Shown: positions 40,532 to 49,379 of the stretch, piece by piece
How positions within the stretch are numbered: the stretch's first letter is position 1
How the letters are laid out: each line of letters starts with the position of its first letter
IMG/VR virus record: IMGVR_UViG_3300030419_000877
Span: 1-56,082 of that record
Length of the DNA stretch: 56,082 bases
Strand: one strand, 5' to 3'
DNA from: a virus
Notes under the pieces: generated by a model
What the model saw: the letters and a program-made list of their open reading frames with translations, nothing else
Database searches by the model: none
What the model was told of the DNA's origin: nothing
Made by a program: the position numbers and the translations under genes

Positions 40532-42652
40532 ATGGCAGAAGAAAACGAAATAGCTTTTGATACAGATGGAGTAGCTGTTATAGAGGATGATGACCCATCT
40601 TTAAAGTCAGAAGGAGGTGTTGTAGCTTACGTTGATGAACGATTTAAAAGAGCAGAAGATGTAAGATTGCAAGACGAAAAACGATGGTTAAAAGCATACA
40701 GAAACTACAGAGGTTTATATGGTCCTGATGTACAATTCACAGAAGCAGAAAAATCAAGAGTATTTGTAAAAGTAACTAAAACCAAGACACTTGCGGCATA
40801 CGGACAGATAATAGATGTTCTTTTTGGTACAAACAAATTCCCACTTACTGTTAATCCTACAATGCTTCCAGACGGTATTTCTGAGTCTGTACATATAAAT
40901 ATTGATCCCAACGCTGATAAAGCACAAGAGGAACTACAAGGGGCTTTTGGAGATAACCCTTCAGAGCCTTATTTATTTGGTCCTAATGGAAAGCTTAATC
41001 CGGGAGACACAATAGCTGATTTGCAAAGTAGACTAGGAGGAGTAGAACAAAAGTTAGGTCCTGTCTCTGAAAAGATTATAGAAGGAGAAGGTAAAACTCA
41101 AACAACTGTTACTTTTCACCCTGCTATGGTTGCAGCAAAGAAGATGGAAAAAAAGATACATGACCAATTAGAAGAATCTGGTGCAAATAAACAGCTACGT
41201 AATGCTGCTTTTGAAATGTCACTATTTGGTACAGGTATTATGAAAGGACCTTTTGCTATTGACAAAGAGTATCCTAACTGGACAGAAGAGGGGGAGTATG
41301 ACCCTCTTGTTAAGACTGTTCCTTCAACAAGCCATGTATCTATCTGGAATTTCTACCCTGACCCTGATGCGTCAAACATGGATGAAGCTGAGTATGTTAT
41401 TGAAAGACATAAACTGTCAAGAACTCAACTTAGGGCATTAAAGAACCGTCCATACTTTAGATCAGATTGTATTGATATGTGTATCGAAATGGGTACGCAT
41501 TACACTGCGAAGTATTGGGAAGATAGTATGAAAGACTACAGCGTAGAAAATACGGCTGAAAGATTTGAAGTATTAGAGTTTTGGGGACATATAGATGCAG
41601 ATAAGCTAGAAGAAACTGGAATTGACGTTCCTGCTGAATTAGCTGACCTTGAACAACTAAACTGTAATATATGGGTTTGCCAAGGCAAAGTTCTTCGACT
41701 TGTACTTAACCCATTCAAACCTGTAAGAATACCTTACTACTCTGTACCATATGAGCATAACCCATACAGTTTCTTTGGAGTGGGTATTGCTGAGAATATG
41801 GACGACACTCAAACATTAATGAATGGCTTTATGAGGATGGCGATTGACAATGCTGCTCTTAGTGGCAATCTTGTGATAGAGGTAGATGAAACAAACCTTG
41901 TTCCCGGACAAGACCTAAGTGTTTATCCCGGAAAAATATTTAGAAGACAAGGCGGTGCTCCCGGTCAAGCTATTTTTGGCACAAAGTTTCCAAACGTAGC
42001 AGGGGAAAACATGCAACTCTTTGATAAAGCCAGAGTGTTAGCAGACGAAAGTACAGGCTTTCCTTCTTTCGCACATGGTCAGACAGGCATACAAGGTGTA
42101 GGACGTACTGCATCTGGTATATCTATGCTGATGTCTGCAGCAAACGGTTCTATCCGTAATGTTGTTAAGAATGTGGATGATTATTTACTTACCCCTTTAG
42201 GTAAATCTTTTTTTAGTTTTAATATGCAGTTTGACTATGACCAAGATATTAAGGGAGATCTTGAAGTCAAAGCTCAGGGTACAGAAAGTCTTATGGCTAA
42301 TGAAGTACGTAGTCAGAGACTTATGCAGTTTCTACAGGTTGCTTCTAACCCTGCTCTTGCACCTTTTGCTAAAATGGATTATATTATACGAGAGATTGCA
42401 AAGGCTATGGATCTTGACCCAAATAAGGTTACAAATAGTCTGCAAGATGCTGTGATACAGGCTGAGATATTTAAAAAGTTTCAAGCTGAACAACCACAGC
42501 AACCCCAAGCCCCACAACCCCCTGAAGAAGGACAAGTACCACCTGCACCTGCAGGAGCAAATGTTCAAGACACGTCAGGCGGTGGGGGATCACAAATAGG
42601 TGTTGGTACAGCACCACTACCAGATGAAGAAGGATTTACAGGTAATGTCTAA
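40532..42652 (+). CDS. Portal protein
   Basis: 706 residues. The N-terminal YRNYRGLYG... and TKTLAAYGQIIDVLFG segments, the central WNFYPDPDASNMDEAEYVIE and the YEHNPYSFFGVGIAENMDDT segment are typical of podovirus-type portal proteins. The Pro/Gln-rich C-terminus (residues about 655-690) is low complexity. It forms the dodecameric channel for DNA. It starts 2 bases after the terminase stop. Confidence 0.85.
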   Translation: MAEENEIAFDTDGVAVIEDDDPSLKSEGGVVAYVDERFKRAEDVRLQDEKRWLKAYRNYRGLYGPDVQFTEAEKSRVFVKVTKTKTLAAYGQIIDVLFGTNKFPLTVNPTMLPDGISESVHINIDPNADKAQEELQGAFGDNPSEPYLFGPNGKLNPGDTIADLQSRLGGVEQKLGPVSEKIIEGEGKTQTTVTFHPAMVAAKKMEKKIHDQLEESGANKQLRNAAFEMSLFGTGIMKGPFAIDKEYPNWTEEGEYDPLVKTVPSTSHVSIWNFYPDPDASNMDEAEYVIERHKLSRTQLRALKNRPYFRSDCIDMCIEMGTHYTAKYWEDSMKDYSVENTAERFEVLEFWGHIDADKLEETGIDVPAELADLEQLNCNIWVCQGKVLRLVLNPFKPVRIPYYSVPYEHNPYSFFGVGIAENMDDTQTLMNGFMRMAIDNAALSGNLVIEVDETNLVPGQDLSVYPGKIFRRQGGAPGQAIFGTKFPNVAGENMQLFDKARVLADESTGFPSFAHGQTGIQGVGRTASGISMLMSAANGSIRNVVKNVDDYLLTPLGKSFFSFNMQFDYDQDIKGDLEVKAQGTESLMANEVRSQRLMQFLQVASNPALAPFAKMDYIIREIAKAMDLDPNKVTNSLQDAVIQAEIFKKFQAEQPQQPQAPQPPEEGQVPPAPAGANVQDTSGGGGSQIGVGTAPLPDEEGFTGNV

Positions 42653-42839
42653 GATTAAAGAGTTAACGAATAATAAAGAACTATGGGATGCCTTTGTAGA
42701 TGAGTTACAAAGGTCTATTGTAAATTATCAGAGAACTATGGAGCAGACAGAAAAGCCATCTGACATATATAGATTGCAAGGAGCTATTTCTGCTATTCGT
42801 AAACTGATGCAACTAAGGGAAGTAATGAAAAATGGCTGA
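42645..42839 (+). CDS. Small conserved protein between portal and virion protein (64 aa)
   Basis: Start at the ATG 42645 (AAGGA upstream); a longer in-frame reading is inside the portal gene. It begins MSKIKELTNNKELWDAFVDE and is a helical hairpin with basic end. A small helical protein following the portal is common in marine phages, with unknown role. It overlaps both neighbours by 8 bases. Confidence 0.55.
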   Translation: MSKIKELTNNKELWDAFVDELQRSIVNYQRTMEQTEKPSDIYRLQGAISAIRKLMQLREVMKNG

Positions 42840-45800
42840 ACCAACGCAGGAACAAATGGAAATGGCTTTTATGCAAGATGATGCTGTACTTGCAGATGAC
42901 GGTATGAGTAAAGACCCAGTAAGCGGTAATGACATTCCGTCAGGAAGTATGGCAGAAGAAGTGCGAGATGATATTCCTGCACAATTAAGCGAAGGCGAAT
43001 ACGTTGTTCCTGCAGATGTTGTGCGTTATCACGGCATACAGAAGTTTGAGGATCTTAGAGATGAAGCTAAACTTGGCATGATGCGAATGGAGGCTGATGG
43101 ACGTATTGGTGGACAGCCTGTAGAGCAAGAAGAGTTTCCGTTTTCTGTCGAAGAATTAGAGGTCACAGATGCACATAGAGGCGGTATCATGGGTTTTCAA
43201 GAAGGTGGTGACACTGGTACTTACGAAGACACATTTGGAGGACCTTTTGTAGCTAACCAGAGGTATGGAACAGTTGGTGCAGGACCTGCACAATTAGGTT
43301 TTCAACTTCGTAACTTTACTAATCCCACCACAGGTAAAACAATAACTGTGCCATTTTTTAATGGTAAACCAATGCAGTACATACCACCAGAGTTTATGGC
43401 ATCTGATGTAGCAGGTACAGGTGGTGGCACATTTGATCCTGTAGCAGACGAAAGGTCAAGGCAGGAAGATGAAGCAGAAAGAGCCAGAATAAATGTAGAC
43501 AGAGGCATGAGTGATCGTGCTTATGACGCTGCAAGAAGTGCTATGTCTGATGTAGAAACACAACCAACATCTTTCAAAGATTTTACTGCAGAGGATTGGC
43601 AACGATACAATACACAAAGGAGAGGCACATTAGCATCTGTTACTCGTAAAATACCCATACTTGGCTACTTTCAAGGTTTAAATGAGAGGGCTGCTCGTGA
43701 CTTTGCATTAAAGGCACTTAATACAGGTACAAATCCAGAGACAGGAGAAACATTGTCATCTGCAGAAATAAACGCACTCAATAGCGTGGCGACTGCTCCC
43801 TTAAATAAATCTTTATTTGAATCACTACAAACTGTTATAGATAAACAACAACCAGACTTTTTAGAGTTAGAGCAAGACAGAACTATATCTGCAGATCCTA
43901 ATGTACCTGCGTCTGCAGTAGCAGAAGGTACAACAGCTACTACTACAGCAAATGTTAAAGAAGCAGGAGATGATTTTTTTGGGGAAAAACAAATAGGGGA
44001 GTTGGGTAGCAGACCAGAGGACTATCCTCCTTTAGTTGATTACAATACAGCATCTCTTTCAGATAAATCAAAAAAAATACTAGAAAGAGATCCTACTACA
44101 GATGTTGTATTAGCTAGTGCCACAACTAAAAATAGTTTTTCTATATCTAATTTAGGTGATATATTAAGTAATAATCTCAACCCTGCTAATTTGTTTGCAT
44201 CTCCAGTTGCTGCAGCAACAATACCTGAAAATGAAATTGTTAATAGTATAGTTGCTAATAATAATGTACTTCCTTTAGCATCAGGGGGTATTCATAGAGC
44301 AAATAATTATCAAAATAGAAATTATACTAACATATCAAATGATGAGTATGAAGCTTTATTAGCTATGGTTCATGCAGAAGCAGGAGGAGAGGGAGAAATA
44401 GGAATGGCACTTGTTGCTAATACTATAATGAATAGATATGACCTTATTAATAATCCTGATCTAAATATTACCAATATTAAAGGAGATGTTATTTCAGGAG
44501 ATGCTAACACCAAAGCAAAACAGTTTAACGCAAAAGGTGGTAGCATAACGGATATATTATTTGCAAAAAATCAATTTTCTCCTTATACAGATGGACGTTA
44601 TAATCAGTCAGTAGAAAAATTAAAAAATAATCCAGAATTAAAAGCAGAAGTAGACAAAGCTGTTAGACTAGCCTTTACACCAAGCGTCCTTAAAAAAAGA
44701 TTAGAGAGTGATACGGATTTAAGTGTGTGGGAAACTATAACAGCTATGGAAGCTGCCTTTTTTGCCAATGAAAAAACATCTACAAATCTTACGCAAGGTT
44801 TAAATAATAAAGTACCATACAAAAATCATACTTTTTCTTCTTCTGGTAGTGGTCTTATTTGGGACTATCTGGATCTTAAAAATTCTGCAGAACCTTCTGA
44901 TACACCTTTTGCTGCGTTAGAACAAACTAGAACCATAGGAGAACCCTTGCAAGTAGCAGATGATTTAACTGGTTTTGAACAATCAACCGAAGTTTTACCA
45001 GAATCAAGAAGACAGACTACTCAGCCTGATTTTGTTATGGACTATGGATATGGAACTGAAGGTGGTGTAACCCCTGATAGAAATCAGATTATTGAACAAA
45101 ACCTACAGGCAGCAAGAGACCCTGAATTTGCGGATGCTTTAAAAAATATAAATCTTGATACTATGACTACAAAACAAAAGTTTCAACCAACTCTTAGTGG
45201 TGTGTCAGGTTTACCCTCACAACCTGATTTTTACCCTAAGTTTGTTGCAGACTACGGATATGGAACTGAAGGCGGTAGTATAACAGGAAAATTAGCACCA
45301 CCACCTAAAAAGAAGTTTACGTTATTTGGTTCAAGAGGCTTCACTGAGTCTCTAGCAAAAACTTTAGAAACTCTTGGAATAAAAGAACCAGTAAGTCGTC
45401 CTTTAGACAAAAGCATAACTCAGCTTCCAGTTAATAAACCTAGTTTGCTTGACTTTAATAAAACACAACTATCTGATGTGCCTAAATTGTCACGTAAATC
45501 TTTAGCACAACAGACAAACGAGATGATGGCTAGAACTGCTCCAGATCAAATTGCTTTTGAGGATAAGCCAGTAGTACCTGCAGAACCCTCTTCCATAACT
45601 GCAGGTGGAAAAAAAGGAGTAATGCCAATAGTAGGTGGTCCTGATCTTTCACGTTTATACGGCAGGGGATTTAAGCCTGAAGATATAGGCACACAGCCAG
45701 TAATGGATGACCCTAGCAAATTTGTATTTGACTATGGTTATGGCACTGCAGGATCTCCTAAAGTAGAAACTAAAACAAAACCAAAACCTGCAGAAGAAAC

Positions 45801-46119
45801 AATTAGTCAGGATGAGTATAAAAAACGTGTAAAAGACGCTAGAACTGAAGAGTATGCTAAAGCTAGAAAAGATGCAGACGAAGCTCGTGACAGTGTATTA
45901 CGACAAGGAGGTAGTGTGCAAGAGGCATTTGATGCGGCACAAACTGCTTTCACTGGATTTACACCGTCAGGCGAGATGGTTGATCCTAACATATCTGATC
46001 CTTTTTCAGATGTACCTAGTTATGGGTTTAAAGAGGGTGGTTTAGCCTCAAAGCCTAAAAAAACTAAACCAAAAAAGCGTAACGTCAAGAAAGGTCTTGG
46101 CGGTAAAATGGCTACCTGA
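42832..46119 (+). CDS. Large virion protein with embedded SleB-like hydrolase domain
   Basis: 1095 residues. The N-terminus (EGEYVVPADVVRYHGIQKFE, DLRDEAKLGMMRMEADGRIG) is a module I recall from marine phage structural proteins. Near residues 510-590 lies a SleB-type domain: AMVHAEAGGEGEIGMALVAN, TIMNR and QFSPYTDG, with the usual catalytic Glu in HAEAGGEGE. DYGYGT(E/A)G recurs at about 737, 807 and 967. The rest is disordered. It likely degrades peptidoglycan during DNA entry. Between portal and scaffold. Confidence 0.75.
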   Translation: MAEPTQEQMEMAFMQDDAVLADDGMSKDPVSGNDIPSGSMAEEVRDDIPAQLSEGEYVVPADVVRYHGIQKFEDLRDEAKLGMMRMEADGRIGGQPVEQEEFPFSVEELEVTDAHRGGIMGFQEGGDTGTYEDTFGGPFVANQRYGTVGAGPAQLGFQLRNFTNPTTGKTITVPFFNGKPMQYIPPEFMASDVAGTGGGTFDPVADERSRQEDEAERARINVDRGMSDRAYDAARSAMSDVETQPTSFKDFTAEDWQRYNTQRRGTLASVTRKIPILGYFQGLNERAARDFALKALNTGTNPETGETLSSAEINALNSVATAPLNKSLFESLQTVIDKQQPDFLELEQDRTISADPNVPASAVAEGTTATTTANVKEAGDDFFGEKQIGELGSRPEDYPPLVDYNTASLSDKSKKILERDPTTDVVLASATTKNSFSISNLGDILSNNLNPANLFASPVAAATIPENEIVNSIVANNNVLPLASGGIHRANNYQNRNYTNISNDEYEALLAMVHAEAGGEGEIGMALVANTIMNRYDLINNPDLNITNIKGDVISGDANTKAKQFNAKGGSITDILFAKNQFSPYTDGRYNQSVEKLKNNPELKAEVDKAVRLAFTPSVLKKRLESDTDLSVWETITAMEAAFFANEKTSTNLTQGLNNKVPYKNHTFSSSGSGLIWDYLDLKNSAEPSDTPFAALEQTRTIGEPLQVADDLTGFEQSTEVLPESRRQTTQPDFVMDYGYGTEGGVTPDRNQIIEQNLQAARDPEFADALKNINLDTMTTKQKFQPTLSGVSGLPSQPDFYPKFVADYGYGTEGGSITGKLAPPPKKKFTLFGSRGFTESLAKTLETLGIKEPVSRPLDKSITQLPVNKPSLLDFNKTQLSDVPKLSRKSLAQQTNEMMARTAPDQIAFEDKPVVPAEPSSITAGGKKGVMPIVGGPDLSRLYGRGFKPEDIGTQPVMDDPSKFVFDYGYGTAGSPKVETKTKPKPAEETISQDEYKKRVKDARTEEYAKARKDADEARDSVLRQGGSVQEAFDAAQTAFTGFTPSGEMVDPNISDPFSDVPSYGFKEGGLASKPKKTKPKKRNVKKGLGGKMAT

Positions 46120-46152
46120 TGAAAATCAGCCCCAACAATAGGAGTAAATATT

Positions 46153-47043
46153 ATGCCAGAGTTAGAAAACGTAGAAAAAGTAAAGGTTGCAGGATTTGTT
46201 AGTCCTCGCAAAACTAAAAATCAAGAACGTATTGAAAAAGATGAAAAGGAACTTAAAGAGTTGCTTGATGCCGAAGGAGAAAAGAGTGAATCTTCTGAGG
46301 AAAACAAGGATGCTTCTAAGGGTTCAAAAGAAGAAGTACAGGATAAAGAACTTTCTAAGGAGGAGTTATCCTTTAAAAAGAGATACGGTGATTTGCGTAG
46401 ACATATGGCAGATAAAGATAAACAGAATGATTCGAGAATTAAAGCTCTCGAAGAACAGTTATCAAAAGCTACTAAAAATGAGTTAGTTCTTCCAAAAACG
46501 GAAGAAGAAATAGCTGAGTGGACTAAAAAGTATCCTGACGTTGCAGGTATAGTTGAAACTATCGCTGATAAAAAAGCAAGAGAACGCTCTAGTGATTTAG
46601 ATAAACGGATGCAGGATATTGAAAAAATGCGAGTGGAGGCAACAAAAGAAAAGGCAGAAGCGGAACTTATAAAACTTCACCCTGACTTTACTACTATTCG
46701 TGAGGATGATACTTTCCACGAATGGGCAGAAAAACAACCAAAATGGGTGCAGGATGCCTTATATGAAAATGTTGATGACGCACAGTCTGTTGCACGAGTA
46801 ATTGATTTATACAAAGTAGACAATAATATTATGGCTAAAAAGGGAGACAATAACAAAAGAGCTGCCTCTGCTGTAAATACTAAATCTAAAACAGAACCAA
46901 CTACGGATGACACGCAAGGTCATTGGAAAGAATCCCAAGTTGACAAGATGTCTGACAAGGAATATGAAAAACATTCTGAAGCAATAATGGAATCCATTAG
47001 AGCAGGAAAGTTTGTATATGATATTAGTGGAGCGGCACGATAA
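46153..47043 (+). CDS. Scaffolding protein
   Basis: 296 residues, highly charged and helical, without a stable core: acidic Ser/Glu/Lys stretch (residues 30-75), heptad-type coil (RIKALEEQLSKATKNE), and a KLHPDFTTIREDDTFHEWAE domain. Its position between portal/virion and capsid is where scaffolding proteins sit. It would shape the prohead and leave before packaging. Confidence 0.75.
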   Translation: MPELENVEKVKVAGFVSPRKTKNQERIEKDEKELKELLDAEGEKSESSEENKDASKGSKEEVQDKELSKEELSFKKRYGDLRRHMADKDKQNDSRIKALEEQLSKATKNELVLPKTEEEIAEWTKKYPDVAGIVETIADKKARERSSDLDKRMQDIEKMRVEATKEKAEAELIKLHPDFTTIREDDTFHEWAEKQPKWVQDALYENVDDAQSVARVIDLYKVDNNIMAKKGDNNKRAASAVNTKSKTEPTTDDTQGHWKESQVDKMSDKEYEKHSEAIMESIRAGKFVYDISGAAR

Positions 47044-47051
47044 AAAAAGTG

Positions 47052-47079
47052 TTGACAAGTCTACTTTTATCCATATAAC
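47052..47079 (+). promoter_or_regulatory. Sigma70-type promoter for the capsid gene
   Basis: TTGACA (47052-47057), a 16-base spacer and TATAAC (47074-47079). The -10 continues as TATAACTAA, the same extension as the promoter at 33018-33046. It sits just after the scaffold stop, so it can boost capsid expression independently of upstream read-through. Confidence 0.65.
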
Positions 47080-47085
47080 TAACAA

Positions 47086-47105
47086 CATACACGTATTAGT
47101 GTATG
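47086..47105. repeat. Inverted repeat downstream of the capsid promoter
   Basis: CATACAC (47086-47092) and GTGTATG (47099-47105) are perfect 7-bp arms with a 6-base loop GTATTA. Placed a few bases after the expected start of transcription, it could be an operator or a 5' hairpin that stabilises the RNA. Confidence 0.5.
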
Positions 47106-47269
47106 CTTTTAAAGCAAACTATACCCTAAAGCTTACCAAAGACGTATAAGCCTAGAGAATTAGTCGAGCATGGAAGATTAAATTCTTTACACCTTATAAA
47201 CGCTTTGCCCTTACTGAGTATGTTTAGCTTATAACTATAAGCCTAACCTATTTATAAGGAGGACTAATC

Positions 47270-48331
47270 ATGGCTTTTAAAACCGCTGCAGGTTACGGCA
47301 ATTTACCTAACGGTAATTTCTCGCCAGTAATCTATTCCAAGCAGGTTCAATTAGCCTTTCGGAAGAAGTCTGTCGTAGAGGAAATCACCAACTCTGACTA
47401 TTTTGGTGAAATCTCTTCTATGGGAGATACCGTCAGGATCATAAAAGAACCTGAAATCACAGTCAAGGAATATGCTCGTGGTGCTCAAATAACACCACAA
47501 GACCTTGATGACGAGGATTTCTCGCTTGTTGTCGACAAAGCAAACTACTTTGCATTTAAAGTTGACGACATTGAGGAAGCTCATTCACATGTCAATTTCG
47601 GTGAAATGGCATCTAACCGAGCTGCTTACAGACTTTCTGACCAATTTGACCAAGAAGTTCTTGGTTACTTATCAGGATGGAAGCAGTCTTCATTAAGTTC
47701 TGTTGCAAGTACAGCTAACGATACCGTTTCTGGTACTAAAGCTGTTTCTAGTGCAGGATCAGATGAATTGCTTGACTCTATGTTAGTAGACGCTGCCGAC
47801 TTCAATGGTGGTTCTGCTAATAACTCTATTGTTGTTAAGCCTCGTGCAGGTGGTGATTCACTAAACACGACAACTGCTAACGCTACTCCTTTAGCTGTTA
47901 TTGCAAGAATGTCAAGAAAGCTTGACCAACAGTACATTCCGTCTTCGGATCGTTGGTTAGTTGTTGACCCTGTTTTTGCAGAGCTAATGAAGGATGAAGA
48001 CTCAAGACTATTCCAATCAGATTGGGGTGGATCAGGGCTACAAAATGGCTTGATTCTCAACAATGTGCATGGGTTTAAAGTCTATATGTCTAACAACCTT
48101 CCTGCTAAAGGTAATGGTGCAACTGGAGCTACTGCTACAGGTTCTACACACTACGGTGTAATCTGTGCAGGTCATAGTTCTGCTGTCGCCACTGCAGAGC
48201 AGATTAACAAAACCGAAACATACCGTGACCCTGACAGCTTTGCTGACATCGTTAGAGGTATGCACCTATATGGACGAAAGATACTCAAGCCTGAGGCTTT
48301 ATCTCGTGCATATTATGTTTCTGGATATTAA
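47270..48331 (+). CDS. Major capsid protein
   Basis: 353 residues. KQVQLAFRKKSVVEEITNSD, GDTVRIIKEPEITVKEYARG, VDKANYFAFKVDDIEEAHSH and the WLVVDPVFAELMKDEDSRLF ending segments are typical of HK97-fold capsid proteins of marine short-tailed phages. It has a strong ribosome site (AAGGAGGAC) and its own promoter, as expected for the most abundant virion protein. It lies directly after the scaffold. Confidence 0.88.
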   Translation: MAFKTAAGYGNLPNGNFSPVIYSKQVQLAFRKKSVVEEITNSDYFGEISSMGDTVRIIKEPEITVKEYARGAQITPQDLDDEDFSLVVDKANYFAFKVDDIEEAHSHVNFGEMASNRAAYRLSDQFDQEVLGYLSGWKQSSLSSVASTANDTVSGTKAVSSAGSDELLDSMLVDAADFNGGSANNSIVVKPRAGGDSLNTTTANATPLAVIARMSRKLDQQYIPSSDRWLVVDPVFAELMKDEDSRLFQSDWGGSGLQNGLILNNVHGFKVYMSNNLPAKGNGATGATATGSTHYGVICAGHSSAVATAEQINKTETYRDPDSFADIVRGMHLYGRKILKPEALSRAYYVSGY

Positions 48332-48344
48332 GGGAGGATAACTA

Positions 48345-48875
48345 ATGGCAACTTATGATATGACATCATCCGACACCACTGGTGTCTCTTCCAACTCTAT
48401 TGCAGCTCTACCATCCCAAAGTGGTATGGGAGCAATGCGAATGGTTCAAGCTTACTTGGACATTGACGCACTTGTAGCAGAGGGATATTCTGGTGCAGAC
48501 GGTGACATCTTTCAACTACTTGAAATTCCTGCAGGAACACTTGTTCTTTTCGCAGGTGCTGAAGTGGAGAAAGCATTTACTTCCAGTTGTACTTTAGACA
48601 TGGACTTTGCCGCAGGTGATGACATCATTGATGGTGCTGACATCACTTCAACAGGGTTCTGTGCCGAAGGTTCTAACGGACAGTCAAATGACGTTACTAC
48701 AGGTGCAGCTTCAACATTCACTCAATTTGTATCTTCTACAGATACTATTGACTGTTTGATTGCAGGTGCTGCTCCTGCTACAGGAAGATTACGAGTTTAC
48801 GCTTGTGTAATCGACTGTAATGATGTTGGTGCATCAGGAAAAGCTGATACGGTTGACAGAGACCAATTAGCTTAA
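48345..48875 (+). CDS. Probable capsid-associated (decoration or head) protein
   Basis: 176 residues, beta-rich, acidic, with four to five cysteines. Pattern FQLLEIPAGTLVLFAGAEVE and TGRLRVYACVIDCNDV suggests a jelly-roll-like head decoration or structural protein. It follows the capsid gene closely with a GGGAGGATAA ribosome site, so it shares the capsid transcript. It is followed by a terminator. No named family is recognised. Confidence 0.6.
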   Translation: MATYDMTSSDTTGVSSNSIAALPSQSGMGAMRMVQAYLDIDALVAEGYSGADGDIFQLLEIPAGTLVLFAGAEVEKAFTSSCTLDMDFAAGDDIIDGADITSTGFCAEGSNGQSNDVTTGAASTFTQFVSSTDTIDCLIAGAAPATGRLRVYACVIDCNDVGASGKADTVDRDQLA

Positions 48876-48885
48876 ATTATAATCT

Positions 48886-48926
48886 AGGGGGCAAGTGTAA
48901 CAGGATTGACTTGCCCTCTATTTTAG
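48886..48926 (+). terminator. Rho-independent terminator after the capsid unit
   Basis: AGGGGGCAAGT (48886-48896) pairs with ACTTGCCCTCT (48909-48919) with one G-U, around a 12-base loop, followed by ATTTTAG. It follows the head protein and precedes the next virion gene, so the capsid transcript has an end point here while some read-through continues. Confidence 0.75.
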
Positions 48927-48944
48927 CATAAAGGAATTATTTAA

Positions 48945-49367
48945 ATGGCAGATACAGTCACAAGTCAAACAATAGTAGATACTCCTCAAAAACTTGTAAT
49001 GAAATTTACTAATACAAGTGATGGTACAGGAGAAAGTGCTGTTACGAAGGTAGATGTAAGTTCATTTACAGCAGGTGAGGGAGGTCCTCACTCTGACACG
49101 TCTGCCGCAACATGTACTGAAGTAAGAATAGACAAGATATGGGCAAGATGCAACGGAATGTCTGTAAGTGTCTTGTGGGATGCTTCATCAGATGTAGAAG
49201 CTATATACCTAGCAGACGGAGGTCCTGAACATTGGGACTTTAGTAGTTTTGGTGGTTTAGTAAATAACGCAGGAAGTGGTAAAACAGGAGATATACAGTT
49301 TACTACCGTAGGACACGCAAACACAGAAACATATTGGATTGTTTTAGAAATGACTAAGTTAGCTTAG
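48945..49367 (+). CDS. Virion structural protein
   Basis: 140 residues, beta-rich. Segments KLVMKFTNTSDGTGESAV, CTEVRIDKIWARCNGMSVSV and YWIVLEMTKLA are typical of small phage head or tail proteins. It lies between the capsid unit and the tail adaptor. I do not recognise a named family. Confidence 0.55.
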   Translation: MADTVTSQTIVDTPQKLVMKFTNTSDGTGESAVTKVDVSSFTAGEGGPHSDTSAATCTEVRIDKIWARCNGMSVSVLWDASSDVEAIYLADGGPEHWDFSSFGGLVNNAGSGKTGDIQFTTVGHANTETYWIVLEMTKLA

Positions 49368-49379
49368 TAAAGGGGAGCT

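Larger units (their letters stand above)
47044..47269 (+). other. 226-base leader region before the capsid gene
   Basis: No gene is present. It contains the promoter at 47052-47079, an inverted repeat at 47086-47105, a GCTTTTAAAGC palindrome (47105-47115), the hairpin GCTTAT-aact-ATAAGC (47227-47242), and two copies of TATAAGCCTA (47145-47154 and 47236-47245). It ends in the strong AAGGAGGACTAA ribosome site. A structured leader RNA is possible. Confidence 0.6.

Noticed and set aside
48906-48932. A possible promoter TTGACT with a weak -10 (ATAAAG) before the gene at 48945
   Set aside because: The -35 lies inside the terminator stem and the -10 match is poor, so it is likely chance.
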